Assembly (NCBI GenBank): GCA_002730875.1
Contig: PCBI01000005.1
Location: 372,001-436,000, forward strand
Origin: Spirochaetaceae bacterium
Lineage (GTDB): Bacteria; Spirochaetota; Leptospiria; Leptospirales; Leptonemataceae
DNA: 64,000 nucleotides
Direction: 5' to 3'
Below the pieces are notes generated by a model. The model was not told where the DNA came from, ran no database searches, and worked only from the letters and a program-made list of their open reading frames with translations. The translations under genes and the position numbers were made by a program. Below are positions 26,531 to 38,806 of this stretch, one piece after another (the first letter of the stretch is position 1; each line of letters starts with the position of its first letter).

Positions 26531-29425
26531 CTAACGAATCCGTCGAAACGCAATCATGGCAATATCATCGGTAAGCTCGGTGGGGCCGTCTTTCATCACC
26601 TTTTTTCCAGTAAACGATTCCAGGTTGGATACCATACTGTTCATGATTGTATCAGGCTTCTTCTTTCCAGTAGCTTCCAGGATTCGTTCAATCCTTTTTG
26701 TGCCAAATTGAGCGCCGGAAGCATTCGTGGCTTCGTTAATGCCATCAGTATACTGAAAAAACAAATCCCCTTTACCCAGGGTCGTTCGATGCTCCTCCAG
26801 AATGGAATCAAATGTCTCTTCGTCTTCCAATCCCAGGGGCAGGCCTCCGGCTTTCAGTATTTCCAGACTGTCCGCTTCGTAGCGATAAATCAGTCCTCGA
26901 TTGTGACCGGCGGAAGCATAGAGCAGGCTATGACTTTGCGAATCGTAGACACCCAGAAGCATGGTAATGAATACATGGGAGGGGGTTTCGCTGTAGAGAC
27001 GATTGTTCAGGGTATTCAGGATTTTCGTAGGCGAATCCATGCCCATTTGCACCAGCGATCGAAGATGAGACCGCATCATCGCCATAATCATGGCCGGACC
27101 GGGTCCGTGACCGGTAACGTCGGCAATACAGAATACAAGTTTGTCGCCGGAAGCTTCAATGAAGTCAAAGTAATCCCCGCCTACACCTGAAGAAGCACGA
27201 TACATATACCCGAAGCTCAAGGAATCGGTGAATGCCGCCGGCAGGCCTGACGGCAACAACTGGGACTGAATCTGCTCCGCCGCCGACAACTCCTGAATCA
27301 TGCTCTCCCGGTGACGCAAATCGCCGGTCATTCGATTCAGAGTGCGCGCCAGAATCCCGAGTTCGTCGTTACCTTTGTAAGCGAAGCGAGTGTTTAAATT
27401 GCCCGCGCCAACCTGCTCCACGCCCTGGATGATGGACTTGATCCTTCGAACAAAGAAAAGTGATATCAGAACGGAAACCAGCACCAGGCGCAACCCGATG
27501 GACAGGGTCATATCCAGGAGTCGGTGCTTCTCGGCCTGCAACGAACGGTCTATGACGGAGCGATCAGAGAAAATTCGGGTGAAGGCTGCAGTGTTGCGAA
27601 ACAGGGCAAGCTGGGCCAAATCCTGTGAAGACGTTGTATCATATTGCCACATCAGGTCTTCCAGAGCGGCACGGGGTCGTATCCAATGACCGTTGCCGGC
27701 CACGTAGGGGAGATAGACATTTCCGCAGGAGCTTACTTCCGAGCAGGCCGTTCGGATCCAGATTCGCATGGCCTCCCACTTCTTCTGCCTGGCTGTTCGG
27801 TTTAACCGAGAGCCCTCATAACTAAAGTACGCTGTAGGATCGTAGGAAAACTCCATCACGGCGGCATCCAGGAGCATGGCATCGCTCAAATAGAGATAGG
27901 CATCTCGAATCTGATGGGACCTGGGAAAGAACTCCTGTATCTGGTTTTCGATGGAAGGAATTCGCTTCTGAAGCGCCTCCAGAGAACTTGTCTCATCCTG
28001 GATCTGCTGCTTCAAATCCACAATTGCCTGTTGTCCTTCAGATAATTCCGGACCTGCCCCTTCGCCGACCTCCTGGGCAGAGGGGGACGGTTGCCCGGAG
28101 CTGCTCCGGGACTCTTCTTGCGCAATGGCCAGATCGCCCTTTAGTTTCTTTATCCGCTCTCGCGCCGACTCAATGGCTTCCAGGGTTTCCTGCTTTCGAT
28201 CCTCCAGATCTTCCAGAGATTGTCGGTCCAGAGCGCGCGCCCCATCCACGGCTTCCTGCAACAGGGATTCTTTTTCCTTTCGCACGGTTTCGTATTCGCG
28301 ATACAAAGTCCGATAATCTGTATTGCGAAGAAGCGCGTACGGCTCTCTGGATTCCTGGCGGATGGCTTTCAGCTGAGCGATGATTGCATTGAGCTTTTCG
28401 TTTAGCCTGGACTCCCGGGCCAGGTACCTTTCCCAGATCTGGCTCTCCACGGAATCCAGCGATGACAGGATTAGCTCGGCCCTTTTGGACACCTCGGGCT
28501 TCATGTACAGAGTTCGCGTGGATATCAAATAGTCGTTTTGCTCGGTGGAATAGGAATGATGGTGAACATTTTGATCCGGCTTCTTGCTATAGTAAGCCTG
28601 TCGCACCGAGTCCAGTGTAGCGCGGATTTCCTGATTCGTCCCCGGCTGAAGCAAGTTGATCTCCGGATTGCCCAGTCGGTTCAGTCGGCTTCTTCGTTGC
28701 ACCAATCCCTGCAGCGATTCATAAAGCGCGGCCCTTTGATCCGCTTCCAGGTCCGGATCGTAGAGCTGCTTCTGGATTCTGGCAATATCAAAGTCAATGT
28801 CTCGGGCCGGCGAAAGTAGCGAGGTGTCGAAATATGCCTGAAAAAAGAGTCCTACGGTCTGGATCCGATAATTCGAGTCCAGTCCTTCGAAAACGGATCG
28901 CAAGGTTTGACGATAAGAAGTCTGCTCCAGAATCTTCCAGTCAAGCGCTCGGCCCACCCGAGTGTACCCTTTGAGCAGGCTTTCTACTTCTTCCGGGGAA
29001 TTCGACGATTCGATTTTCTGACGCGCCGCATGGGTATAGGCGGCATAGTAGTTTAACTGTCCAAACTCTCCATCGGAAAGACCCCCGTCCCGGCCCAGCG
29101 CGGTGCGAAGCCTGGATTTCAGAGTATCGTATTGATCGATATCAAAGGTTTCCCATTTGCGGATGGAGTCCTCCAGTTCTGATTTGTCGACATAGTGCTT
29201 TCGGACTGCGTGCAACTCCTCCAGGGCGCGGGCATAGAATCGGATCTCTTCTGTCTTGCGTTCCACGGGATCCAGCTTTCCCTGAATTTCCCGAAGCGAA
29301 TAGTCCATGATTAGATCCTGTTGCTGCCGTAGCGCCAGAAGCAACACGGCCCCTCCCAGCGCCACCAGTAGGACCGAGGTAATTAAACCGATCTTTATTG
29401 TTAGTCCGGGTCTGGGAATTCGCAT
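26531..29425 (-). CDS. RsbU/SpoIIE-type serine phosphatase with HAMP, membrane-bound
   Basis: 964 residues from the ATG at 29425. Order: membrane helix (about 12-32), a very long periplasmic region (to about 620) with Glu/Gln/Arg-rich coiled coils and a Ser/Pro-rich linker, a second membrane helix near 640-660, HAMP (N-D-E-L-G-I-L), then a PP2C-like SpoIIE domain with metal sites G-G-D-Y-F-D-F and A-D-V-T-G-H-G and the late Asp of Y-T-D-G-I-N-E. It should dephosphorylate the adjacent RsbV when stimulated, freeing it to bind RsbW. The start is seven nt after the RsbW stop; a start at 29458 would overlap that gene. Confidence 0.93.
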   Translation of the reverse strand: MRIPRPGLTIKIGLITSVLLVALGGAVLLLALRQQQDLIMDYSLREIQGKLDPVERKTEEIRFYARALEELHAVRKHYVDKSELEDSIRKWETFDIDQYDTLKSRLRTALGRDGGLSDGEFGQLNYYAAYTHAARQKIESSNSPEEVESLLKGYTRVGRALDWKILEQTSYRQTLRSVFEGLDSNYRIQTVGLFFQAYFDTSLLSPARDIDFDIARIQKQLYDPDLEADQRAALYESLQGLVQRRSRLNRLGNPEINLLQPGTNQEIRATLDSVRQAYYSKKPDQNVHHHSYSTEQNDYLISTRTLYMKPEVSKRAELILSSLDSVESQIWERYLARESRLNEKLNAIIAQLKAIRQESREPYALLRNTDYRTLYREYETVRKEKESLLQEAVDGARALDRQSLEDLEDRKQETLEAIESARERIKKLKGDLAIAQEESRSSSGQPSPSAQEVGEGAGPELSEGQQAIVDLKQQIQDETSSLEALQKRIPSIENQIQEFFPRSHQIRDAYLYLSDAMLLDAAVMEFSYDPTAYFSYEGSRLNRTARQKKWEAMRIWIRTACSEVSSCGNVYLPYVAGNGHWIRPRAALEDLMWQYDTTSSQDLAQLALFRNTAAFTRIFSDRSVIDRSLQAEKHRLLDMTLSIGLRLVLVSVLISLFFVRRIKSIIQGVEQVGAGNLNTRFAYKGNDELGILARTLNRMTGDLRHRESMIQELSAAEQIQSQLLPSGLPAAFTDSLSFGYMYRASSGVGGDYFDFIEASGDKLVFCIADVTGHGPGPAMIMAMMRSHLRSLVQMGMDSPTKILNTLNNRLYSETPSHVFITMLLGVYDSQSHSLLYASAGHNRGLIYRYEADSLEILKAGGLPLGLEDEETFDSILEEHRTTLGKGDLFFQYTDGINEATNASGAQFGTKRIERILEATGKKKPDTIMNSMVSNLESFTGKKVMKDGPTELTDDIAMIAFRRIR

Positions 29426-29432
29426 ACAAACT

Positions 29433-29885
29433 CTAATCTTTGGATTTCCCTGGCGCATCAGAGGCGGTTTCCGGCAGGACCTTCTCCAGAATAAGCAGGT
29501 TGCCGCCTTCCGTCCGAGCCCTGTGCTCCACTTGCATGATACTTCGCATCAAGAATAATCCGTAACCTCCGTCCCTCCCGCTTTCTGCCAAATCCTCAGG
29601 ATCTGGCAAGGGAATGGTAGTAGGGTCGAACGCCGGGCCGTCATCTTCCAGTTCTATGCGAATGGTGCGATTCATTCGCATCAAAGTCATTCGCAGTTCC
29701 CCGGAACGATTCGCGTACGTATGCTCGAAGACATTTACTATCGCTTCTTCAAGTGCCAGAAAGATGCGGTTCTTGTCCAGATCCCTGGCATGACCGTTCA
29801 GAAAAGCGTCCAGTTCATCGCGAATCTCCGCCAGGGAGTAGCTTCCCTTCTGAAGTATGATTAGCTTTCGTGCCGGGGAATCCAA
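29433..29885 (-). CDS. RsbW-type anti-sigma serine kinase
   Basis: 150 residues of GHKL ATPase fold. N-box A-L-E-E-A-I-V-N (about residues 43-50), G1-type E-D-D-G-P-A-F-D-P and G2-type G-G-Y-G-L-F-L-M. In RsbW/SpoIIAB proteins this kinase binds a sigma factor or phosphorylates an RsbV partner. The sigma target is not evident; the ECF factor at 13.5 kb is not linked and is not the usual type for RsbW. Start codon five nt after RsbV, so translational coupling is likely. Confidence 0.92.
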   Translation of the reverse strand: MDSPARKLIILQKGSYSLAEIRDELDAFLNGHARDLDKNRIFLALEEAIVNVFEHTYANRSGELRMTLMRMNRTIRIELEDDGPAFDPTTIPLPDPEDLAESGRDGGYGLFLMRSIMQVEHRARTEGGNLLILEKVLPETASDAPGKSKD

Positions 29886-29890
29886 GACGG

Positions 29891-30235
29891 TCAGAATCCC
29901 TGCAACGCCTCATCCAGATTGGCGCAGATAGTAAAGATCCTGGTGAACGAAAGTAGTTCGAAGACATCCAACACTTCAGTGGTAGGACTGGCCAGACGCA
30001 AGTCGCCACCCGCGCCTTTCAGCTTCTTTCGCAAAGAAGACAGAGTGCCCAGGCCCGCCGAGGAAATGAACTTCAGGCTCTTTAAATCACAAATAACTTT
30101 TGACTCGCCATCTGATATCAGCTTTCCGATGGCTTTATCCAGCCTCGGCGCCGTATCGGCATCCAGGGAACCCTCCAGAGATACTACGACCACGTTTCCC
30201 TTTCGACTGGCTTTTAGATTCAAGGTCTCTGACAT
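29891..30235 (-). CDS. RsbV-type anti-sigma factor antagonist (STAS domain)
   Basis: 114 residues, a single STAS domain. The phosphorylation loop reads F-I-S-S-A-G-L-G, with Ser59 (or Ser58) as the expected site. When unphosphorylated it should bind the RsbW kinase encoded next. Upstream gene ends 31 nt before the ATG, and RsbW begins five nt after the stop. Length and fold are standard. Confidence 0.93.
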   Translation of the reverse strand: MSETLNLKASRKGNVVVVSLEGSLDADTAPRLDKAIGKLISDGESKVICDLKSLKFISSAGLGTLSSLRKKLKGAGGDLRLASPTTEVLDVFELLSFTRIFTICANLDEALQGF

Positions 30236-30266
30236 ACAAACTTACTCCCTGCTGGCCTGGCCCCAC

Positions 30267-31181
30267 TCATCTAGAGCGGATGAGCTGCTTCATCATTCCT
30301 TTTTCCCGGATCATAGCGTACAACTTGCGTTCCAGTCGGTCAATGTCTTTGTGATACAGCGCTTCCGAATCTCCCTCAAAAATGAACGCATATTTCCTTA
30401 TACCGTGGATAGTCTTCTTCAGATCCGATTTGGCAATCCCCTGGCTTATTCTGTAGAACAGATCAATGGCCATGAAATCATGAAGCTCTTTGCGAAAGGA
30501 TGGCGAACGTCGCTCCAAGGCATCGATGAGCTGCTCTACCTGGTCGCGGTTATTTTCTTCCTGGTCGGCAAATCGAATCAAGTAGGAGGCAATCAGCTTT
30601 CTACAGGCGACCATATTCTCGCGTTGATTGGCGCTCTTGATCTTTTCAAATAGTATACGAGCTTCCTGATGCAACCGAACGGTGTCGGACTTTCGATTCA
30701 GATCAACCGGAGCAAAAGCGTCTTCGATTTCCTCCGGCGTCATATCCGCCAATTTAAGCTCAAAATCCTCGGAAGATTTTCGAGAGAGGATAGACTCAAA
30801 CTTACGCAAGGGGGCCTCAATGATTCCCTGGAACTCCAGGGTTTCCGGGGCCACAGAGACATCATGGTATTTGATACTCATCTCCAGAAAGAATATGCAG
30901 GCATTCCCTACGGCGCTGGCATTCTCCGTGAGCGCCTGCCCTACCAGGCGTTTGCAATGAGGAGCGATGGTATGGGTATGATCGTCCGCCTGTTTTTCGA
31001 TGCGGTTCATCATCTTATGACTGCTTTCAGCGCTGAAGTCGCGCCGCCAGGAAGCATACAGGAGCGGTGTAACAAGGTACTGGTGAAAATTGTTCTTACC
31101 TGACTGAGCCAGCAGCCTGATGAGTTTAACCAGCCCTTCTGCGGTGCTGATGCTTAGTTTGGCTGCTTTCGTTTGCGCCAT
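30267..31181 (-). CDS. Helical protein of unknown function, first gene of the Rsb operon
   Basis: 304 residues from the ATG at 31181; the frame is open to 31250 but that N-terminus would run into the divergent TetR region. Predicted to be almost all helix, charged, without signal peptide or membrane segment. It has a His-rich patch near residue 70 (D-D-H-T-H-T-I) and a segment with several acidic residues around 160-180. Not a recognised family. Position immediately before rsbV suggests it feeds into or reads out the partner switch. Confidence 0.7.
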   Translation of the reverse strand: MAQTKAAKLSISTAEGLVKLIRLLAQSGKNNFHQYLVTPLLYASWRRDFSAESSHKMMNRIEKQADDHTHTIAPHCKRLVGQALTENASAVGNACIFFLEMSIKYHDVSVAPETLEFQGIIEAPLRKFESILSRKSSEDFELKLADMTPEEIEDAFAPVDLNRKSDTVRLHQEARILFEKIKSANQRENMVACRKLIASYLIRFADQEENNRDQVEQLIDALERRSPSFRKELHDFMAIDLFYRISQGIAKSDLKKTIHGIRKYAFIFEGDSEALYHKDIDRLERKLYAMIREKGMMKQLIRSR

Positions 31182-31282
31182 GGTCTTATGTATAGAGTAG
31201 ACGATGGGAAGACAAGAAAAACCCCTGATCCCCCTTTTCGACCCCACCATGACGGAAAAAAAGTTTGACGCCAGTGATCGGA

Positions 31283-31876
31283 ATGAATATTCCTTCCGAA
31301 GTGAGTTTGAGAGACCCGGATATTACCAGAAAATGTATTCTGGATGCTGCGCTGAAGCTCTTCTCTCAGAAGGGCTACCATGGGACCAATGTCCCGGATG
31401 TAGCTCAAGAAGCGGCGGTGGGCGCCGGGAGCATTTACAGACACTTCGAGGATAAACAGGGGCTGGTGAATGCTCTGTACCGGGAGTGGAAGGAGAAATT
31501 CCGAAAGGAAATCATGATTCCGATGCCGGATATGAATCTGTCTTTCAGAGACCAGTTCTTGGAGCTTTGGGGCAGACTCTGGAGGTTCTATCGCACCAAT
31601 CCGAATGCGACTGTGTTTCTGGATGTTCACGCTCACGGAGATTACTTGAGAGCCGAGTGCCGGGAGCTCGCTCTTCGGTTTGAGGAAGATCTCCAGCAAT
31701 GGATCAAAGCCGGACAACAGGAAAAGGTTCTGACCAACGCCCCGCCTTTTCAGCTCATCGCAATGGTTTATGGCTCCTTCCTTGGTCTGGTGAAGCAAGA
31801 ACAGGCGGGCAGACCCCTTAAGGCCGGCGAAATTGAGCGATCCGGGGATCTCGCCTGGCGGATCCTGGAGCCTTGA
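31283..31876 (+). CDS. TetR-family transcriptional regulator
   Basis: 197 residues. N-terminal helix-turn-helix: I-L-D-A-A-L-K-L-F-S-Q-K-G-Y, then V-P-D-V-A-Q-E-A-A-V and G-S-I-Y-R-H-F, which is the TetR signature. The ligand domain is helical and unassigned. TTG 31265 and GTG 31274 are in-frame alternatives. The start is divergent from the Rsb operon, and the SDR gene follows 80 bp downstream on the same strand, a common pairing of repressor and dehydrogenase. Confidence 0.92.
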   Translation: MNIPSEVSLRDPDITRKCILDAALKLFSQKGYHGTNVPDVAQEAAVGAGSIYRHFEDKQGLVNALYREWKEKFRKEIMIPMPDMNLSFRDQFLELWGRLWRFYRTNPNATVFLDVHAHGDYLRAECRELALRFEEDLQQWIKAGQQEKVLTNAPPFQLIAMVYGSFLGLVKQEQAGRPLKAGEIERSGDLAWRILEP

Positions 31877-31956
31877 GGTTCTTTTATTTGGTTGCGGAAT
31901 GAAATTTCATTCCGGAGAGCGAGATGAGACTGTAAGATTTTTTTTGGAGGAACAAA

Positions 31957-32742
31957 ATGGCAAAATTCAAATATGAAGGAACGGCCCTCGTAACCGGAGC
32001 ATCGTCCGGACTGGGCGAGGAATTCGCACGACAATTGGCGCAAAAGGGCATGGACCTGGTGCTGGTGGCTCGGTCGAAAGACAAACTAACAGCTCTGGCC
32101 AGCGAACTCGAGGAAAAGCATGGCATCAAAGTAAGCATTGTGGCCGCAGATCTGTCGGTGGAGAACGCTGCTCGTGGAATCAAGAAAGCCACGGACGACG
32201 AAGGACTGAAAATTAGCCTTCTCGTAAACAACGCCGGCGTAGGTACCTACGGCAGGATGGAGACTCTGGATAGGGATGCAGAACATAAGATGGTTATGCT
32301 GAACTGCGTGGCGCCTGTAGATCTAACCCACGAGTATCTGCCGGATTTGTTGCAACAAAGTAGAGGGGGCATCATATTCCTGGGAAGCATTGCGGCCTAT
32401 CAGCCTACTCCCTATTTTGCCACCTATGGCGCGACAAAAGCTTTTAACTTGATGCTTGGAGAAGCTCTATGGGCCGAACTCAAAGATAAGGGGATCTCGG
32501 TGCTCTCACTTTCTCCGGGCTATACCAAGACCCACTTTCAGGAAACCGCGGAGGTTGACCTGAATCCTCCCGGAGGCTTCAAGATGGCCGATGAAGTAGT
32601 CAGGCTGGCCTTACGAAAGCTTGGCAAAAAACCCTCGCTGGTACCGGGAAAGAGAAATAAATTTCTGGCCTGGTCGATTCGCTTCACGCCTAGGGCGATG
32701 GCGGCGAAGTTGGCCGGCCAACTATCGAAACCAGGCAAATAG
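31957..32742 (+). CDS. Short-chain dehydrogenase/reductase
   Basis: 261 residues of classical SDR. NAD(P)-binding T-G-A-S-S-G-L-G (residues 13-20), N-N-A-G near 90, catalytic Ser in G-S-I-A-A, and Y-G-A-T-K with the catalytic Tyr/Lys. Arg after the second strand (V-A-R-S-K) suggests NADP. The C-terminal tail is basic and amphipathic, perhaps a membrane-associated helix. An excellent ribosome-binding site (TGGAGGAAC) precedes the ATG. Probably controlled by the upstream TetR gene. Confidence 0.93.
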   Translation: MAKFKYEGTALVTGASSGLGEEFARQLAQKGMDLVLVARSKDKLTALASELEEKHGIKVSIVAADLSVENAARGIKKATDDEGLKISLLVNNAGVGTYGRMETLDRDAEHKMVMLNCVAPVDLTHEYLPDLLQQSRGGIIFLGSIAAYQPTPYFATYGATKAFNLMLGEALWAELKDKGISVLSLSPGYTKTHFQETAEVDLNPPGGFKMADEVVRLALRKLGKKPSLVPGKRNKFLAWSIRFTPRAMAAKLAGQLSKPGK

Positions 32743-32768
32743 AGAAAACACGGACTTGTTGTGGAGGC

Positions 32769-34457
32769 TCAACCGCCAGCCTCCACAATCCAGCCCTGTC
32801 TTAATGGATCGCTCGTTAGTTTGGAACCTTCGGGGGATTTGATTCGGATCGGAGTAAAGCGAAACGGCAGACTAACCCATTCTGAATCGTAGAGACAAAC
32901 GTGAAGATGAGGTTCGGTGGACATTCCGCTATTACCTGCCAGTCCGAGCTTCGTTCCCGCTCGCACATTCTGACCTTCCTTCACCGAAATGCTGTCTTTC
33001 TTGAAATGAGTGTAGAATGCGTAGTAGCCATCCTCGGTCTCAACCGTCACCGAATTCCCCTGCGAGCCGTATTCGCCGCCGTTGTTATCGGGCTGATCCG
33101 TTACCACGCTCACAACTTTGCCTTCGGTCATCGAGTACACGGGCTCGCCAAACATCCAGTAGTCGGCCGCCTGCAAGCGCTTTCCGCCGGGACGTAATGG
33201 CTGGCCCGAAGCATCCACTCGCGCGAAATCATAGCAGTATTTTGCGAATCCGGTATGAGTCATGTAATCGCCGTCAAACTCGGCCCAGACCACAAACCGG
33301 TTTTTCAAGGGCAATGGAAGATTCGTAATCAAGGGCCGACCTGGATGCTTCCGTTCGTATTCGCTCATAGCTTTGCGCCGGTAGGATAACGACTCCTCTT
33401 TAGCCGCCGCCGGTACAGGGCCTTGCCTCCGATGAAGTATATAGAGCTGTCGGCCGTAAGAATCCCATAAGGGTACAGGATCGCTGAATACTCTTTCCAT
33501 GGATTTCATGGCTTTTCGCAGATCGTCGGCGTTCCGGGTTTGGGTGTAAGCTTCGCCGATCAGCGTTACAAGGTACTCTGCGCTCTGAAAATCCTTTTCT
33601 TTTAGCGCATCCTGTAGAGCAAGTTCTGCCAGATTCTCCAGCTCTTTCTTGCTCGCAGTCTCTTTGACGCTGCGAAACCTGAGCAATTGAGTGTATCCTA
33701 TCGCTCTCGTGAACTCCTGCGCATCGGGAAAAGTATCTCTGCCCTTCTTGAACGTCTTAATCGCCTCTTCGAATTTACCCGCAGCTCGGTAGGCTCGCCC
33801 CAGACGGAATAGAACGTAACTCTGGTCTGGGTCCAGTTCATGAGCTCGTATATAGCGTTCTATAGCAGGATCATAATCTTGCGCATCCTCCGCCTCTTTG
33901 CCCCACGCCGCATAGGTTGCGGCCAGATTGGGTTTTAGCCAGGGATTGGTCGGGTATTTTGTCAGACCTTCTTCCTGAACCCGGGCAGATTCCTGGAATC
34001 GTTCCAGTTTGCGCAGGGCATTACCGGACCACACATAGGAACTCTCTGATTGATCCAGTTGACGGGCTTCTTCGGCCAGCTCCAGACAGCCAGCGAAGTT
34101 GCCGTCATAGTAGGCCGCCGAAGCGGCCGAAGTCAGGGCCCGGCTCAGAGTGTTGGCGCTCTTTTCCGTGTCCGGCCAATTACGGCGCATTTCTCGGCCC
34201 TGCTCAACAGCCTCTTTGTGCTTCTTTTGTTCGCGCAGAGCATAATTGAGAGTGGAGTGCATCCATTCCTTATCCGGAAAGTCCCGAATGCCCTGACGCA
34301 TCAGCTTCTCCAGTTCCCCCCACTGCCGGGATTGAATCAGAGAATTTGCCTTATTGGAGTATTCGTTAAGATCACGGGCGCCAGCCACTGAAACCAGAAA
34401 TAGAGTAAGCAGAGCAATCGGAAAGCCGAGCCGCGAGTTGAGTTTCGAAGTTATCAC
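32769..34457 (-). CDS. Exported TPR protein with C-terminal M23 (LytM) peptidase domain
   Basis: 562 residues with an export signal ending A-G-A-R. Residues 30-370 are TPR-like helical repeats (for example Y-V-L-F-R-L-G-R-A-Y-R-A-A-G-K-F-E-E-A). Residues 375-545 form an M23 domain: zinc ligands His401 and Asp410 in H-T-G-F-A-K-Y-C-Y-D, and H484 (Y-T-H-F) and P-H-L-H with His517/519. All core residues are present, so it should act as a peptidoglycan endopeptidase or be a close relative. The Asp spacing is slightly unlike canonical H-x-G-x-D. A role in cell-wall remodelling is inferred. Confidence 0.88.
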   Translation of the reverse strand: MITSKLNSRLGFPIALLTLFLVSVAGARDLNEYSNKANSLIQSRQWGELEKLMRQGIRDFPDKEWMHSTLNYALREQKKHKEAVEQGREMRRNWPDTEKSANTLSRALTSAASAAYYDGNFAGCLELAEEARQLDQSESSYVWSGNALRKLERFQESARVQEEGLTKYPTNPWLKPNLAATYAAWGKEAEDAQDYDPAIERYIRAHELDPDQSYVLFRLGRAYRAAGKFEEAIKTFKKGRDTFPDAQEFTRAIGYTQLLRFRSVKETASKKELENLAELALQDALKEKDFQSAEYLVTLIGEAYTQTRNADDLRKAMKSMERVFSDPVPLWDSYGRQLYILHRRQGPVPAAAKEESLSYRRKAMSEYERKHPGRPLITNLPLPLKNRFVVWAEFDGDYMTHTGFAKYCYDFARVDASGQPLRPGGKRLQAADYWMFGEPVYSMTEGKVVSVVTDQPDNNGGEYGSQGNSVTVETEDGYYAFYTHFKKDSISVKEGQNVRAGTKLGLAGNSGMSTEPHLHVCLYDSEWVSLPFRFTPIRIKSPEGSKLTSDPLRQGWIVEAGG

Positions 34458-34602
34458 GGCCTATTGGACGAAGGATTCCCCAAATGGTTTGGCCCAATAA
34501 CCCGGCTTCCAGGCACTGTAGGTTTTGACAGCCCATTGCATCGGTTTTGCTTGCATATTCATACTCCCGAATGACTATCGACGGTATCAGGATTCTCGCC
34601 CA

Positions 34603-37497
<2,895 letters not shown>

Positions 37498-37529
37498 TTC
37501 GCAACCCACCAACCCAGGCAACGCCGGAA

Positions 37530-38792
37530 TCAGTTACAGCCGGTGGTGGTACTTGAGCCGCAGGCGCAGGCAATTGAAATGTCTGTGTTGAGCGGCAAAT
37601 CGAAGCGAATCTCAGACAGTACTTCCTCGGGGTAGCCATCATGCACGGCATCGTACCTGCACTGGAGCACGTACTGCCCCGGACCAAGCTCCGTCATCAC
37701 ATTGTCGCCGCCGTTTCGCACAGGTGTGGCAGCAAGGGGAAGCAAATCCCGATCCTTGTTGCAGATTACCGCTCCAGTCTGATCGATACATTCATGCGCA
37801 TAATATATGGCGTAGTAGTGTCTTGTGCTTTCGGTTCCGCCGGTGACTTGCACGTTTCCGGTGTAATCGGGATAGAACAATCGGGCCCGGGTTAGAGCGT
37901 TTCCGCCCATATCAAACTGCCCGGTGTGCTCCACTCGCCAGTCACTAATGCCTACTATCGTGAAGTATTCACCCTGAGCGTCCGGAAAGCTGTGCAGCAT
38001 GAGGTTTTCTTTGATGTTGGTGCGGACCTCCAGAACAAGGGAGGCATAGCCATTGAAAACCTGCATCGAATCCTGCTGCCCCGGATAGGTTATGTGGTGC
38101 AATGGAAACCACTGGGGAGGCAGGGCCGCTTTGACAGCTGCATCCACGCCGGCATCGTAGTTCAGCAGAGGCAGTACGTCTGTTCCAGACACATCGTTAT
38201 TATCGAATCGGCCGATGGGTACCACGCCCTCTCGTTTGGCAAAACCCGTGAAAAAGCTTCGCATGAATACGCCCGCATGTGTATAACCGCCTGGGCCCAC
38301 ATCCCTGGAGGGATAAAGGGCACCCACGCCGTTGAAGAATTCGATATAGTTTATGAGACCGCCGGTATCGCTGCAGGAATCGTTGGCGGCCACTGCTGCG
38401 TAGAGTTGGCTACAGTACACCTGTCTGGTCGTTGAGACCACGTCCCAGAATTCTTCTACATCCCGGTCCGAATCAATATCATACAAATTGCTCAGGTACC
38501 CTTTTGTGCTGAGGCGGACCTCGCCAATATCGAGATAGATCGGAAGCTGATTGTAAGCCGGAACGCCCCCGGTATCCAGAACCTCGGTAGTGGGGGCATC
38601 GTCGTCTACAAATAGCGTGTTGTTGTTTATCTGGGCAAAGTCCAGAGGACGATCGGTGGCATAAGTGCCTTTCAGAATCACCACCATCCGGTTGTTGATC
38701 AAAGCGGATAGCAATGGATCGTCGCCGGACGAGCAATTGGCGCCGGCAAGTATCAGAACGAGTATAGCGAAAGATTTCAGGATTCGTTTCAT
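37530..38792 (-). CDS. Exported lipoprotein, hypothetical
   Basis: 420 residues, lipobox A-N-C (A-G-A-N-C). The mature protein is rich in aromatic and acidic residues, includes an Asp-rich stretch F-V-D-D-D-A-P and ends in a Cys/Thr/Ser-rich tail (C-A-C-G-S-S-T-T-T-G-C-N). Repeated Cys (V-Y-C-S-Q, N-D-S-C, H-E-C, V-I-C-N-K) suggest disulfides in the periplasm or at the surface. I do not recognise a domain. It is the last gene of the run DUF2225-truA-barrel-lipoprotein; only 14 nt separate it from the barrel. Confidence 0.75.
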   Translation of the reverse strand: MKRILKSFAILVLILAGANCSSGDDPLLSALINNRMVVILKGTYATDRPLDFAQINNNTLFVDDDAPTTEVLDTGGVPAYNQLPIYLDIGEVRLSTKGYLSNLYDIDSDRDVEEFWDVVSTTRQVYCSQLYAAVAANDSCSDTGGLINYIEFFNGVGALYPSRDVGPGGYTHAGVFMRSFFTGFAKREGVVPIGRFDNNDVSGTDVLPLLNYDAGVDAAVKAALPPQWFPLHHITYPGQQDSMQVFNGYASLVLEVRTNIKENLMLHSFPDAQGEYFTIVGISDWRVEHTGQFDMGGNALTRARLFYPDYTGNVQVTGGTESTRHYYAIYYAHECIDQTGAVICNKDRDLLPLAATPVRNGGDNVMTELGPGQYVLQCRYDAVHDGYPEEVLSEIRFDLPLNTDISIACACGSSTTTGCN

Positions 38793-38806
38793 AAGTGCGC
38801 CCTCTT

